NCBI RefSeq assembly: GCF_965363235.1
Contig: NC_134848.1
Location: forward strand, 63,492,681-63,556,680
Reading direction: 5' to 3'
Source: Mytilus galloprovincialis
Lineage: Eukaryota; Mollusca; Bivalvia; Mytilida; Mytilidae
Length of the DNA stretch: 64,000 bases
Made by a program: the position numbers and the translations under genes
In this document: positions 10,579 to 21,375 of the stretch, one piece after another
Numbering within the stretch: position 1 is the first letter of the stretch
How the letters are laid out: every line of letters begins with the position of its first letter
Notes under the pieces: model-generated
Databases searched by the model: none
Told to the model about the DNA's origin: nothing
Seen by the model: only the letters and a program-made list of their open reading frames with translations

Positions 10579-12192
10579 ATGTTCAGAGTGTTGCTATATG
10601 TAAGTATTTGTCTGAGCCTCGGTAATGGGTTCCTATTGGAAACTAATACACAAAAAGCCGACAATCTTACTGGATCGAATAAACAATATGTGACGCTAAA
10701 TGAATTTTATGAAGAAAAAAAGGAACAAAAGTACGATCTAAATGTTCTCAGCCACAAAATGGAACGAATGAAATCCGACTCGGAAAAGACATTGACACTA
10801 CTGACGTCACAGATACAGCAAAAGTTATTGTCAATGGAAAATTCTTTTAAAGTAAATGGACAAAAGAATGAGACAGATGAACTGCAGCAATTACACCAGA
10901 TAAACAGAGAACTTCAAAGCAGATTTACAAAACTACAACAAAATATAAAGTAATTGAGAACGAACTTATCCAGTCACGAAATACCACATTGAAATTGAGT
11001 GCCGAATTTCAAACCATACAACAACTGAAAACTGTTCAGCAACTTCAAGATTTAAATGGACTTAAGATAGAGGTGCAAAGTATTAGTACAAACACGCATT
11101 CAATGGCCGTTAACCAGCAGGCCAGGGACCAGGACTTTCTAGCCTTATATAACCAGACAATTAAAAACAAGAATCAACAAGATTTTTTTATAAACCAAAC
11201 ATTGGCGTCCCTTCAAACTATAAAGCGTAACCAAAATATATCAACGTCGGATTTAAATGGCAAAATAGATCAAATCGTAAGGACTATCAACAGAACAAAT
11301 GCCCTTGTTAATAACGCCAACGACAGAGGTAGGAAAAAGTTTACGAAATCCTGTACTTGAATCAATTAGATAATTAGATAGTTACTGAGAATTTTACAGA
11401 CCTGTGTGTGAAGTGGTGAATCGAAAACTATAGCAAAATGTGTTTTTATTGTCCGTAGTTTGTTTACGACGACAACCAACAGAACAGACATAATATCTAA
11501 TCCAAAATCAAATAAAATATCATAAAAACAGTATTTGTTAAAGTACTAGTATACAAGAAAATCCATATTGTCTTTTTTATTATTTGTCAAGAGAAACGCA
11601 TAAAAAAGAGCACCCACTTTATTCAGAGTACTTAAAGGCATTGAATGTTAAAAAAAAACCAAGTCACATGATACTATTTTTTTTTAGTTACAAAATTGTC
11701 ATGAACAGAGCATAACATGAAAATCATCAAAACCTTCTGGAAACGATTTGCCATATGTGTAAATTTGATGTTGATACTTTTGTTTTCATATAGAATAATG
11801 TCTCTTTTTCAGTTGCCTTGACGTCTTGTGTTAGATCAGATCACACTTTATCGGCTGGAGAAGCTATACTGTTTAACGGTGTGAAAACTCAAGTAGGAAT
11901 TGACAACTTGTCTACGTTTACATCAACTGGAAAGTTTACCTGCACCAAACCTGGACTTTATTTGGTTTCCATTTGGGTGCTTACTCCAGGTCAAAACAAG
12001 CATGGACATATCAATATATTAAGGAATGACAACATCTTAGTACAAACATACATAGATAACGCTGCTCACTATGACACTGGTACTGCTACAGCAGTTGTAG
12101 AACTACAATTAAGTGACAAAGTGTGGGTACGATATGATAACGGTAGAGTAGACTATTTTGGAACTTGCATGACAATTGTAAAACTCATGTAG
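10579..12192 (+). pseudogene. C1q-domain locus 1 (A+a), coiled-coil exon frameshifted
   Basis: The ATG at 10579 opens a signal peptide (MFRVLLYVSICLSLGNG) followed by FLLETNTQ and a coiled coil. Exon 1 runs to 11328 (donor GAG|GTAGG); exon 2 is 11813-12192 (acceptor TTTTTCAG) and ends in TAG. Exon 2 is an intact C1q domain of about 125 residues with VALTSC at its start, GKFTC in the middle and GTCMTIVKLM at the end, most like the 41.5 kb gene. Exon 1 is broken: the frame from 10579 stops at 10951, while the homologous frame resumes one register away (KVIENELIQSRNTT). Aligned to the 41.5 kb gene, about 22 bases are missing, a net frameshift. The phase-1 junction is otherwise intact. It is either a recent pseudogene, a null allele or an assembly error. 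If transcribed, it would yield a short secreted coiled-coil peptide without C1q. Confidence 0.75.
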
Positions 12193-12264
12193 TACAATTT
12201 TTGTTAAATATAAACAGATGTAGAGAATACTATAGATATACTTTATGTTTTTATGGGTTTTTTT

Positions 12265-12270
12265 AATAAA
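12265..12270 (+). promoter_or_regulatory. Poly(A) signal AATAAA of C1q locus 1
   Basis: The canonical hexamer lies 73 bases after the stop codon of the C1q exon, followed by a T-rich stretch. Confidence 0.5.
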
Positions 12271-12714
12271 CAGATTATTCTTTTTCTTTAGTTTCTTTAA
12301 AAAAAATAACATTTACTTCTTTAATCAGGCATTTTGTCATTTTGCAGCTGACTCTGTGGAACATTTAGTCTTTTCCTTATACAAGTTTAAATCAAATATA
12401 AACCATGCAATAGAATTTAGCAGATTTTTAGAAAACGACTGGAAACAAACTTTAATCTGTTTTTATTCTGTCAAACATTTTATTTCAAACTCTGTCCTTA
12501 TTAGTTTTGTATCAACATGTCCAACGAAGTCGTGGAGGCGAGAACAATGCTTACTGATACTGCAGCGTCCACAATATGTTAATGTTTGGGATTTTGATTC
12601 AAGGAAACCACTTATAAAGGTTTTTGATATTTGGAATGAGAATGTTTAAGCAAATGTTGTATTTCTGAGAATTATTTCATCGCATCCAATTAGTCATGGT
12701 TTACTAAATTTTAG

Positions 12715-13035
12715 ATATTTAAAATTGAGAATGGAAATGGGGAATATGTCAAAGAGACAACAACTCGACCATAGAAAAAACAACAGAAGAAGGTCACCAA
12801 CAGGTCTTCAATGTAGCGAGAAATTCCCGCACCCGGAGGCGTCCTTCCGCTGGCCCCTAAACAAATATATACTAGTTCAGTGATAATGAACGCCATACTA
12901 ATTTCCAAATTGTACACAAGAAACTAAAATTAAAATACTACAAGACTAACAAAGGCCAGAGGATCCTGACTTGGAACAGGCACAAAAAATGCGGCGGGGT
13001 TAAACATGTTTATGAGATATCAAACCTCCCCCTAT
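12715..13035 (+). repeat. R4 copy followed by an R3 tail
   Basis: GAGAATGGAAATGGGGAATA, AGAGACAACAAC and CCGGAGGCGTCCTTC (12720-12845) match, inverted, 35355-35495. The part after about 12950 (GGATCCTGACTTGGAACAGG, GCGGCGGGGTTAAACATG) matches the R3 tail at 60790-60860. Open frames across it are repeat shadows. Confidence 0.75.
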
Positions 13036-13444
13036 ACCTGTAGCCAATGTAGAAAAGTAATGCATACTTTTCATGCTTAAACTTATGATCAGTGTAATGG
13101 GATCCAAAAATGAAAAGTCAATGAAAAATTGGATGCATTGTTAAAGACTCCTTCATTTCAAATTCCATAGAGATAATTTTTAACACCATCTCATCAGTCA
13201 TGATTTATAGACTTTGAAATTTTTGAATGATTTACATCGTAATGTTTGTAATTAAAGATTATTCATGTTTTAGTGGGACCACTTATCGCTAATCGGAGAG
13301 ATATCGTATGCATTTGTATAAGCATCGACATGTCTTATATCTACAAGGAGTATTCATTGACTTTGAGTATTGGCATATTTAAACGTGCTGTCATCTCAAT
13401 TGAATATAACATGCATTCGTGAAAAATCTGTTTATTTAAATGTT

Positions 13445-13560
13445 TTTGGTTGCACTGGATACCGTACTTTGACCTTTAATGGTTTTCTTTTAAAAAATGT
13501 GATTTAGATGGCGAGTTGTCTCATTTGCACTTATATCACATCTCCTTATATCTATGACTC
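13445..13560 (-). repeat. Fragment of repeat R3
   Basis: ATGGCGAGTTGTCTCATTTG followed by TATCACATCTCCTTATAT corresponds to the inverted head of R3. A shorter similar piece lies at about 25610-25665. Confidence 0.55.
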
Positions 13561-13664
13561 ATTTTGTCGTTTAACTAAAAGTTAATTTCGTAAGGTTGTA
13601 TGATCCTATATTTTATTTCGTCTCTTTTGTGTGCTAAATACAATTTTTTTTCTACGATAAAAAG

Positions 13665-14012
13665 TTATGAAAGGTACCAAAACTATAATTTAATACGTCA
13701 GACACGCGTTTCGTCTACCTAAGACTCACCAGTGACGCTCAGATCAGAATAGTTATAACGCCAAAACAAGTACAAAGTTGAAGAGCATTGAGGACCCATA
13801 ATTTCAAAAAGTTGTGCCAAATACGTCTTAGGTCATTTATTCATGGGATAAGAACATCCTTAGTTTTTCGAAAAAATTAAAAGTTTTGTAAACAGGGAAT
13901 TTATAAAAATGACCATATAATTAATATTCATGTCAACACCGAAGTGCTGACTTCTGAGCTTGTGATACACACGGGGACGAAACGTCCACCAGCAGTGGCA
14001 TCGGTAACATTT
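13665..14012 (+). repeat. Repeat R2, nearly full-length copy
   Basis: It runs from AAAGGTACCAAAACTATAAT through ACACGCGTTTCGTCTAC and GAAGAGCATTGAGGACCC to GGGGACGAAACGTCCACC and GCAGTGGCATCGG. The same order of phrases is seen at 62690-63035. No frame is conserved among copies. Confidence 0.85.
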
Positions 14013-14472
14013 TCGTAAGTGATAGATTATAGCGACAGTATTTTACCGATGTTCAAATCTGGTAAACTGATTAGAGAATAATAAGATAAATCAAAACCCG
14101 AAGGAATCGCATAGAAACTAAAAACTAGCGAGAAAGACCGTCTTTTCGGCAGGATATAACAAAGTCACTCTATAATACTGCTTACTTTGATGTCTGACTA
14201 TTCATGTGTACATTTACTTTTCATATAAAAGAATAAGCTTTAGATAAACAAAACCGTCTTACGTGAATGTACAGACAATTCTGGCATGACACATGCGGGA
14301 TTTTACCTTTTACAATTGTGCTCTCCAATAAAAATTAGAATCTTATACATAATGGCCATATATAAAATACTATCACTGTACGCTAGAATTTCAAAATCAT
14401 CGCTCTTCATATTAACTGTAACATTCTTATACATTCACAGGATCTACAACTTATAGCGCCCTACAATTTGCT

Positions 14473-14543
14473 GTCAACATGCGTGTGTACATTTTTGTTA
14501 ACGTGCATGTGTACATGTTTGTCAATATGTATGTGTACATGTT
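14473..14543. repeat. Three short tandem copies of a ~28-bp unit
   Basis: Variants of CAACATGCGTGTGTACATTT occur three times in a row, ending at the GTACATGTTAG around 14540. Confidence 0.6.
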
Positions 14544-16134
14544 AGACCGTGTGATGCTTTTGAAATGTCATCAATTTCTATAGTTGACAGTTTCAAGTTT
14601 TTTTCAATATCTGATATATTTTTTCGTCGATTAGATGTTCAAAGTTTCTTTAGCGACATTTTCAAAAATAAAAGAATAACAAAATCCATCTGTAAAACAC
14701 CTGTAAGATAACAGTTATCTTAATGTTTATTTTTATTTTTATGCTATTTCATTGATTAATTGTCAGTTTATTTATTTTTTATTTTAACCATTAAACACTA
14801 AAAATTAAAATAAACACTTTTTTGTAGTATCCAGGTGACAAACAAAATAGCTGACAATTATAATTAAATAGCAGATGCATGAACACAAATAAGGTCAACG
14901 GTCAAAAAGTAAATTAAGAATGGAATGCACATTATATTCTTGTATACTAGTTTAAGTTTTTTGGTGATAGGATATAAAATAGGAGTATTGTAATACCTGT
15001 GTGACAACAGTTGTCGTTAGTTTCCCAATCAGCTGACTAGGTTTCGACATAGAATTATGATAACGCAACAGACTTTACAAATCTATCTATATTTTGAGCA
15101 GTTTTGCACTTCTTTTATAAAACAGTATTTTGTCCTGAACCGTCGTATTTCAGATGTAGTAGATTGTTAGATTTCCTTATTAAAGTCATATGAAATGAGT
15201 TTCTTTAAATTTTAATGTAAACGAAATTATTGAATCAATAAATGCATATATACCAAAGTAATTCTTGCAAGCACGTGTTCTTTTTAATTCATTACACATT
15301 TTTAACGTGTCATTTATTTATTATTAACGAAAAATAATAATTAAGTCAATGGTTGATGATTGAAAGCTAATTGACTTCTGAGTTTGTTTCCGAAGTTTAC
15401 CTTATCGTGACAATGATAAATAACGAAAACAAAGAACGTGGAAAACGTGACAGATAAGTAAATTAAAAGAAATATGAAATTTGTTTCTATATTTTCAATA
15501 AGTCTCCATTTGTAAATTAAAATATTCCTATACAGTTGTATCTTGATTTGTTGTATCAATTTTTTTGCTTAAGAATCTTTTATTTTTATTTTCCTTCAAG
15601 GACACATGAAAATTATGTTTTCATTCTGTCGTTACGGTTTTTCCCTTGTACTTTATTAAAGTTATCACGAGATGTTTCATAGTTAATTTTACTGCGTACG
15701 GGAATCTATCGGCGAATTAGTATCTGGGAAGTCAATAATTCCCTATCAAAACGTTTATCGAGATTTGATAATATAAAGAATTTTCTTTAAAAAAAATTAG
15801 CGTTGACTTCTTTTAGAGTAAAATCTAGCCGTTCCATTTATTAAAACATGTTCCACATTTTTTTTTATAAATTCGAAACAAACAGTTATATATGGTGTGT
15901 ATGAAAAGTCATCTAAGGTACCTGTGTTACAATTTGGTACACCAGACGCACGTTTTGTTAACATAAGCATAACAAGTGCCACTCGAGTGAAAACAGCTGG
16001 AAAGCCAATCAAATAAAGTGTTAGTTTATATAAATGATAACATACCTTTGTATTTAAAATACACATCTGATTATATGGTATTTTTCTCCCGAGAAGGATT
16101 TTTTTTTTATCGATTTTTTGGACAATTTGTCTAA
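14544..16134. other. Gene-free stretch upstream of C1q gene 2
   Basis: AT-rich with no convincing exon. A partial R2-like fragment (TACACCAGACGCACGTTTTG) lies near 15935. The antisense 117-residue frame at 15797-16150 overlaps the duplicated promoter and is not supported as a gene. Confidence 0.45.
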
Positions 16135-16275
16135 GCAACAAGTAACACATAATGAATTTTGTTTGCCAAAGACAAAAACATTTTTATTTCACCAAGACGA
16201 TAGTTGAATTGCAATGTATGTTTTATCTGGATAAATAGAATATAGAATTTGTTACAGAAATGTGTTTCAGGTGAG
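16135..16275 (+). promoter_or_regulatory. Putative promoter and first splice donor of C1q gene 2
   Basis: GCAACAAGTAACACATAATG at 16135 and GTTTGCCAAAGACAAAAACA are shared with locus 1. TTTTATCTGGATAAATAG places a TATA-like TAAATA at 16232, again 97 bases after the GCAACAAG block. TTTCAG|GTGAGT at 16265-16275 is a plausible donor for a 5' untranslated intron, which would explain the longer distance (197 bases) to the ATG than in locus 1. Confidence 0.5.
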
Positions 16276-16428
16276 TTGTATTATTTAATGTGTATGCTGT
16301 TGTACGATTGTTTTTCATTCTAAAGAAGAATATTACACAATTATTGTATTATAGGATTTATACCATAGTAATCTGCCGTTGTTATCAAATTAGATTAGAA
16401 ATAAGACAGTTGTTTACCATAAAAGACC

Positions 16429-19024
16429 ATGCTCAGGGTTCTGCTATCTGTCTATCTGTGTCTTGGTGTAAGTGATGAATTCCTTTTGGAAACCAATACA
16501 CAAAGTGCCGTCAATCTAACTAGGAATAAACAATATTTGACGATTTCTGAATTTTACGAAGCGAAAAATGAACAGCTGTATGAACATAATGTTCTTCGGC
16601 ACCAGATAGAAAAAATGAAAGCAGACTCAGATAAAACACTAGCTCTACTAACGTCACAAATACAACAAAAACTTCTTTCGATAGAAAATACACAACAAAT
16701 TAGTGGAAGAACGAATGACACAAATGAACTTAAACAATTAAAACAGATAATTAGCGAACTGAAAGTCAACAATACAAATGAACTGAAACAATTGAAACAG
16801 ATACTAAGTAAACTGGAGGATAAAAACACACAACTTCAACAAAATTTGACAAAAACGCTAATGAAATGTACAGTCATGACAAACGAACTTCAGGAGTTGC
16901 GAAATACGACAGCGAAGCTAGGAAAAGAAGTTAAAACTTTACAGCAACTGAAAAATGTTCAACAACTTCAGGATTTAAATGGACTGACTCAAGAATTACG
17001 AAGTATTAGTTCACGAACGCATGCATTAGACGTTAACCAGCAGGCAAGGAACCAGGACTTCCTAGCTTTATATAACCAGACTATTATAAACCAGAATAAA
17101 CTTAATTCTCTAGGACAACAACATGAAGCTGGCAAAAATGAAACCATGACATTCTTACATAATATGAAGACCGATCAAAATATATCTAGAGCTGTCCTAT
17201 ATGAGAAAATAGATATAATTGACGAAAATATGAATAAAACATATACAGAATTGATTGAAAAAGCTAACGAAAAAGGTAAGCACCTTCATATGTGAAACAA
17301 AATAAAAATTATTCCTTATTCTTTATTTTCATTTTCTTTTCACAATATGGTCCTTATTACTAAACACCGACGTTTTGTCTTCAATTGTTAAGACATAAAT
17401 CATCTTTAGAAATTTCCACAAGAACTTGAGATCTTATTCTAAAATATGACAGGTTATTGTCAACTAAAGAATATTCAATATGCAATGGTCGTCGTGAACA
17501 TTCAAATAGAATCATAAAGCAACTTGTGTTTATATACTCTGTTAAATATTAATTTATTTTGCATACAAACGTCCGTGATTTAACTATAGAACGATAAAAT
17601 AAAGAATTTGAAAGTTTTTATTTAAGCAGATCAAGTTATTAACTGGTAAAAAAATTATTTTTCACATTTTTTAGACATTTGCAATTGCAAGAACTATAAC
17701 TGTAATTGCGTTTAACGGTCATTTACACATTTTTTAAAGAGAGAAAGAATATACCAAAATGAAATTCAAACTCGTAAGTCGAAACCAAACTGAAAGTGCC
17801 ATGGCAAAAAAAAAAAAAAAAACACAGAAAAAAGCAAACAACATACAAAAACACAGCATAAAAAACTCAAGACTTAGCAAATGTGATTGTGACTCCGCTT
17901 ACTAATGTCAACTAACGGTGGATAGTAATTTGTGATATGAGATAAATCTGAAAAAGCTATATATACTCCATTGCCTTTTGAAAAATAAACACATTTCAAA
18001 CTAATAATTATGAGCGTATGAATAATATGTTCTCACCTCACCATCACCTATCCTCTTCATGCCGGCCGGCATTTAAGGCCCTGGTGCATTTTTTTTCATT
18101 TTACACGTTCTTTAGCTGCTGTTCTTGCTGTTGCCCAGCTGTTCCATCCAAGTGATGTTCTTTCAGTCTCTACAGTCCGTCTCCAGGTGGTTTTGGGACG
18201 TCCAACTTTCATCTTTCCCTCAGGTTTCCATTGAGTCAAAACAATGGGTGAAGATATGGTAGCATCTTCTTTATTAAGATATTATGGCGTATTCTTCACG
18301 ATCAACAATTATAACTCATCAAATGTATTTTAATCATATGGATATGATATATTAGAACATTAACTTGATTGAGCATACATATTTGGCAAAATTGAAACAT
18401 ACATATGTTCATTGTTTAAGGCTGTACGGTGACATTTGGTTATAAGCTACTATATCATTTGGTGTCTGGTTGAAAGATGTATCGTTTACAATCATTTGTA
18501 ATTTGTTACCCGGAATTCTTTCCTCTCAATCGATTTATGACTTTAGTACAGCGGTAAACTACTGTTGCCTTAATATACCACATCGTTGTTTATATAGAAA
18601 TAAAACCAAATTATTTATAAAGTTATATGTTACTTTCTTTACAGTTGGGTTTACCTCATGTGCCATCTCTAATCGGGAATACCTCCAGGGCAGCGTTATA
18701 CAATTTGAGAATGTTTTGTACTACGTTGGAATTAGCAATATGACAACGTTTACATTAACCGGTAAATTCAGATGCACAACAGAAGGATTATTTCAGATTT
18801 CCGTGTCAATTCTATCAAGGACAAACGATCAAAGGTTTGGTATTTACATGAATGGACATCTGGTTTCAAAGGGATATATATCTGGTACCGACGATTATGA
18901 ATCTGGTACGGGAATAGCTGTTGTGGCCTTAGACGTGAAAGATGAAGTATGGGTTCAGCCAGTCGATACAAAATTACAAGTCCATAGCTTTGCATCGTGC
19001 ATCACTGTTGTGAAAATAAAGTAA
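16429..19024 (+). CDS. C1q-domain gene 2 (chimera: type A coiled-coil exon + type b C1q exon)
   Basis: Exon 1 is 16429-17275 (donor AAAAG|GTAAG) and exon 2 is 18645-19024 (acceptor TTTCTTTACAG); the intron is phase 1 and the product is 408 residues. Residues 1-15 or so form a signal peptide (MLRVLLSVYLCLGVS), then FLLETNTQ, NKQYLTISEFYEAKNEQ and a long Gln/Lys/Leu-rich coiled coil with LLTSQIQQKL and NQQARNQDFLALYNQTI, all shared with loci 1 and 4. The last 125 residues are a C1q domain (VGFTSCA, GKFRCTTEGLFQISV, SFASCITVVKIK) closest to the 30.5 kb gene, not to loci 1 and 4. C1q proteins trimerise through this domain, and in bivalves many are secreted binding proteins. A tandem ELKQL repeat near residues 103-125 lengthens the coil relative to its paralogues. 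The intron holds R6, LINE and R1 fragments. Confidence 0.9.
17735..17890 (-). repeat. R6 3'-region fragment in the gene 2 intron
   Basis: It resembles the inverted 3' tail of the retroelement at 26900-27015 (region of TCAAACTCGTAAGTCGAAA and GCCATGGC), interrupted by a pure A run at about 17807-17822. Confidence 0.6.
18062..18240 (-). mobile_element. Fragment of the C-terminus of a LINE reverse transcriptase
   Basis: The reverse strand translates to a segment with WKPEGKMKVGRPKTTWRRTV, then LGWNSWATARTAA. WxPEGKRKxGRPKxTWRRTV followed by a TAxDR-like stretch is a familiar C-terminal signature of non-LTR retrotransposon polyproteins. Only about 55 residues remain. It lies in the intron of the chimeric C1q gene. 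Confidence 0.75.
18480..18590 (+). repeat. Repeat R1 fragment just upstream of the gene 2 C1q exon
   Basis: TCTCAATCGATTTATGACTT, GTACAGCGGTAAACTACTG and TTGCCTT match other R1 copies. It ends about 55 bases before the splice acceptor at 18644. Confidence 0.75.
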
Positions 19025-19095
19025 ATTGGACTGTTAAGAGAGATCAGATGTATACGTCGAAATGAAATATAAAAAAGGGAAGAACATTATTCAAC

Positions 19096-19128
19096 AATAA
19101 AACAATTCAGGTGTGCTTAGATAATAAA
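19096..19128 (+). promoter_or_regulatory. Poly(A) signals of C1q gene 2
   Basis: AATAAA occurs at 19096 and 19123, 72 and 99 bases after the stop codon. Confidence 0.5.
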
Positions 19129-19679
19129 ATAAAATATCAACACCATGTGTTTATTACTGAAACATCGACAGAAGAGGTTCGACTTTTCAAAAGTGATTAA
19201 AATGCAGCAACAAAATACTTTTAATTTCATTACCCTTATAATTTAAGTGTATTGCTTGTCGAAAAGCCTCCGTTTTCACTGGTCGAAGCCACACCTCAGG
19301 CCTGTTTTCTCGATCATTACATCAAAAAGTTGTTCATACAATGCGTAGCGCAATATGTTTTGCTAATGAACAATGAACTGTTAACACGTATTGAGAACAT
19401 CGACTCATGTATTTTAAATAGGCTCGTGTTGCCTAATATTTTATTGTATGCGCATTGTTTTGTGGAACGCTGTTGGTCTTTTCGTCGTTTATCTTTTCTA
19501 AGTTGCGTTACCTTTTTTTATTCGACGAATGGTTTGTAGCCAGGTTATACAATTTGACTTCTGTTTAAACTGACTGTTACTGCAAATGTGATTGTTTACT
19601 ACAGTAGTTAAGATGTCTTTATAAAAGTTTGTTAATAGTGTGCACTTAAGATTATTAGTTTTTATTTTAATTCGTTCAA
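19129..19679. other. Gene-free stretch
   Basis: A 95-residue open frame at 19252-19539 has no ATG at its start and no recognisable motif. I treat it as chance or repeat-derived. Confidence 0.4.
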
Positions 19680-19985
19680 AATAGTTCTCAAAGGTACCTT
19701 GCTTATAATTTTATACGCCAGACTTATCAGTGACGCTAAGATCGAAATAGTTAGATAGTCAAAGGAATACAAAGTTGACGAGTACTTAGGACCAAAAATT
19801 CTCAGATATTATACCATATGGCAAGGGTAATCTATGCCTTTGATACGAAAAACTTTCTTATTTCGAAAAATTTATACTTTTGCAGTAAATGTATAGAAAT
19901 GACAATCTTATTGAAATTCATGTCGTGTTGACGATTGTGCTGGTGATACCATCGTGGACGAAACGTCCACCAGCAGTGGCATAAC
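19680..19985 (+). repeat. Repeat R2 copy, diverged
   Basis: TATACGCCAGACTTATCAGT lacks the middle of the usual head (deletion of the CGCGTTTCGTCTAC part). The tail GTGGACGAAACGTCCACC and AGCAGTGGCAT is intact. Confidence 0.8.
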
Positions 19986-20318
19986 TTATTTTTCAAATTT
20001 ACCATTTTGGTTTGAAATATATGTAAATATTGGAAATCATGACAGGTGTAAAGTATCCTTTTTCGGCTAACTTAATGTCAAATAATTACTGTATGATAAA
20101 CAAACAACATGTTTGTGATAATGATTTGCAAAAATTGACTTATCACGTAGTCTTATCACCTCATTTGCGATATCATTGTTTTCTCAAATACACACAAATT
20201 TCAATGCAATTAAACATTTGATTACCCTTCCACACTATGATATCACAAATGAAATAAAGACTAAAATCAAACCAAATTAAATAAGTTTTTCTATTGTTTC
20301 GTTGTTTACCTCTTAAAA

Positions 20319-21240
20319 GAGAAAAGAAAGATACCATGAGGGATAGTCAAACTCATAAATCGAAAATAAACTGACAACGCCATGGCTTAAAACGAAAAAG
20401 ACAAACAGACAAACAATAGTACACATGACAAAACATAGAAAACTTTCTTGTATGAGCTTCCTATCTAAGGAACACCCCTACTGGGTAATCAGGAGTATTT
20501 ACAGGAGAACTTTTAAAAACAATATCAGACAATAGATAGTACAAATTCCGTAATTACGTAATATGAGGAAACTGTAAAAAAAAAACAAATTGTCAAAATC
20601 AATGTATTTATATATTATTACTGTATAACTAATCATATTTGATATATAATAATTTTACTGTATAATCTCCCTGGTTAAACAGTAACTAATTTACAGGGAT
20701 ACCCGACTGAATGCTGTGAGTCGAATAAGTTGTAAACAGCAGAGAATTGTGCAATAAAGGATCTATTTTATTAAAAAAAAAACATAGAAAACTAAAGAAT
20801 AAGCTATACGAACACCACTAAAAACTATGGGTGATCTCAGGTGCTCCGGAAGCAGATCCTGCTCCACATGTGGCATCCGTCATGTTGCTTATGTGATAAA
20901 AAAAAAAAATCCGGTAAATAGTCTAATTCGGTAGGTCACATTCATGAAAGGGAAGGGGATGGAAGTCACGACGTAAGGAGCATATCCGATATCATTTGTG
21001 AAACGGTTATTCCATAACGGTCAACCAACTCGTGATGACGTCCGTAAAATTTACGAAGGGATGATTTCAACTTCACCATTTGGAACTCTTTGTTTAATAG
21101 CTTCCTTGTGAGCAGCAACCCTCTATCGAGAAAATCATGATAGGAAAGGCAAGCAAGGAAAAATCGTATCAATTGGGACATATATACCACGTATGCTGGT
21201 GCTGCTGGAATGTTGCTACTTAGAAATGGAAAGTACACAA
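20319..21240 (-). mobile_element. Retroelement R6: reverse-transcriptase tail plus 3' region
   Basis: The reverse-strand frame 21238-20966 encodes a basic segment with FLDRGLLLTRKLLNKEF, VKLKSSLRKFYGRHHELVD and RYGITVSQMISDM. The same segment, nearly identical, is encoded on the + strand at 26510. This resembles the C-terminal tail of reverse-transcriptase polyproteins abundant in mussel genomes; the exact clade is uncertain. Below it, 20319-20445 and 20793-20960 are the 3' region, interrupted by a separate insertion (20445-20779). No RT catalytic core is present, so this is a 5'-truncated dead copy. Confidence 0.7.
20445..20779 (+). mobile_element. Retrocopy with poly(A) tail and target-site duplication
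   Basis: A 335-bp segment sits between two identical 14-base direct repeats, AAACATAGAAAACT at 20431-20444 and 20780-20793, which interrupt the R6 3' region. The right end is an A run preceded by AATAAA at 20753, about 15-20 bases before the A run, as in a processed transcript. This is the signature of LINE-type target-primed insertion of a polyadenylated RNA, either a 5'-truncated mRNA copy or a SINE-like RNA. No open frame of note; the source gene is unknown. Confidence 0.7.
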
Positions 21241-21261
21241 TTGGAAAAATGAAATCATCTC

Positions 21262-21375
21262 TTTAAAGTTGATGTGTTTCCCTCGGTTTTAGTTTGTAAT
21301 CCAGATTTGTTTTGCTCTCAATCGATTTATGACTTTTGAACAGCGGTATACTACTGTTGCCTTTATTTATGTACA
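21262..21375 (+). repeat. Repeat R1, 3' part
   Basis: GTTTCCCTCGGTTTTAGTTT, CTCAATCGATTTATGACTTT and GCGGTATACTACTGTTGCC are shared with the copies near 3290 and 6935. Confidence 0.8.

Noticed and set aside
12245..12649. 134-residue open frame after C1q locus 1
   Set aside because: Starts in the 3' untranslated region with a low-complexity phenylalanine-rich stretch; no recognisable domain.
15797..16150. Antisense frames upstream of gene 2 and locus 1 (10179-10403) that resemble each other (KKILxGxKIP)
   Set aside because: The likeness follows from the duplicated promoter DNA; the frames have different lengths, no motif and run into the promoter elements.
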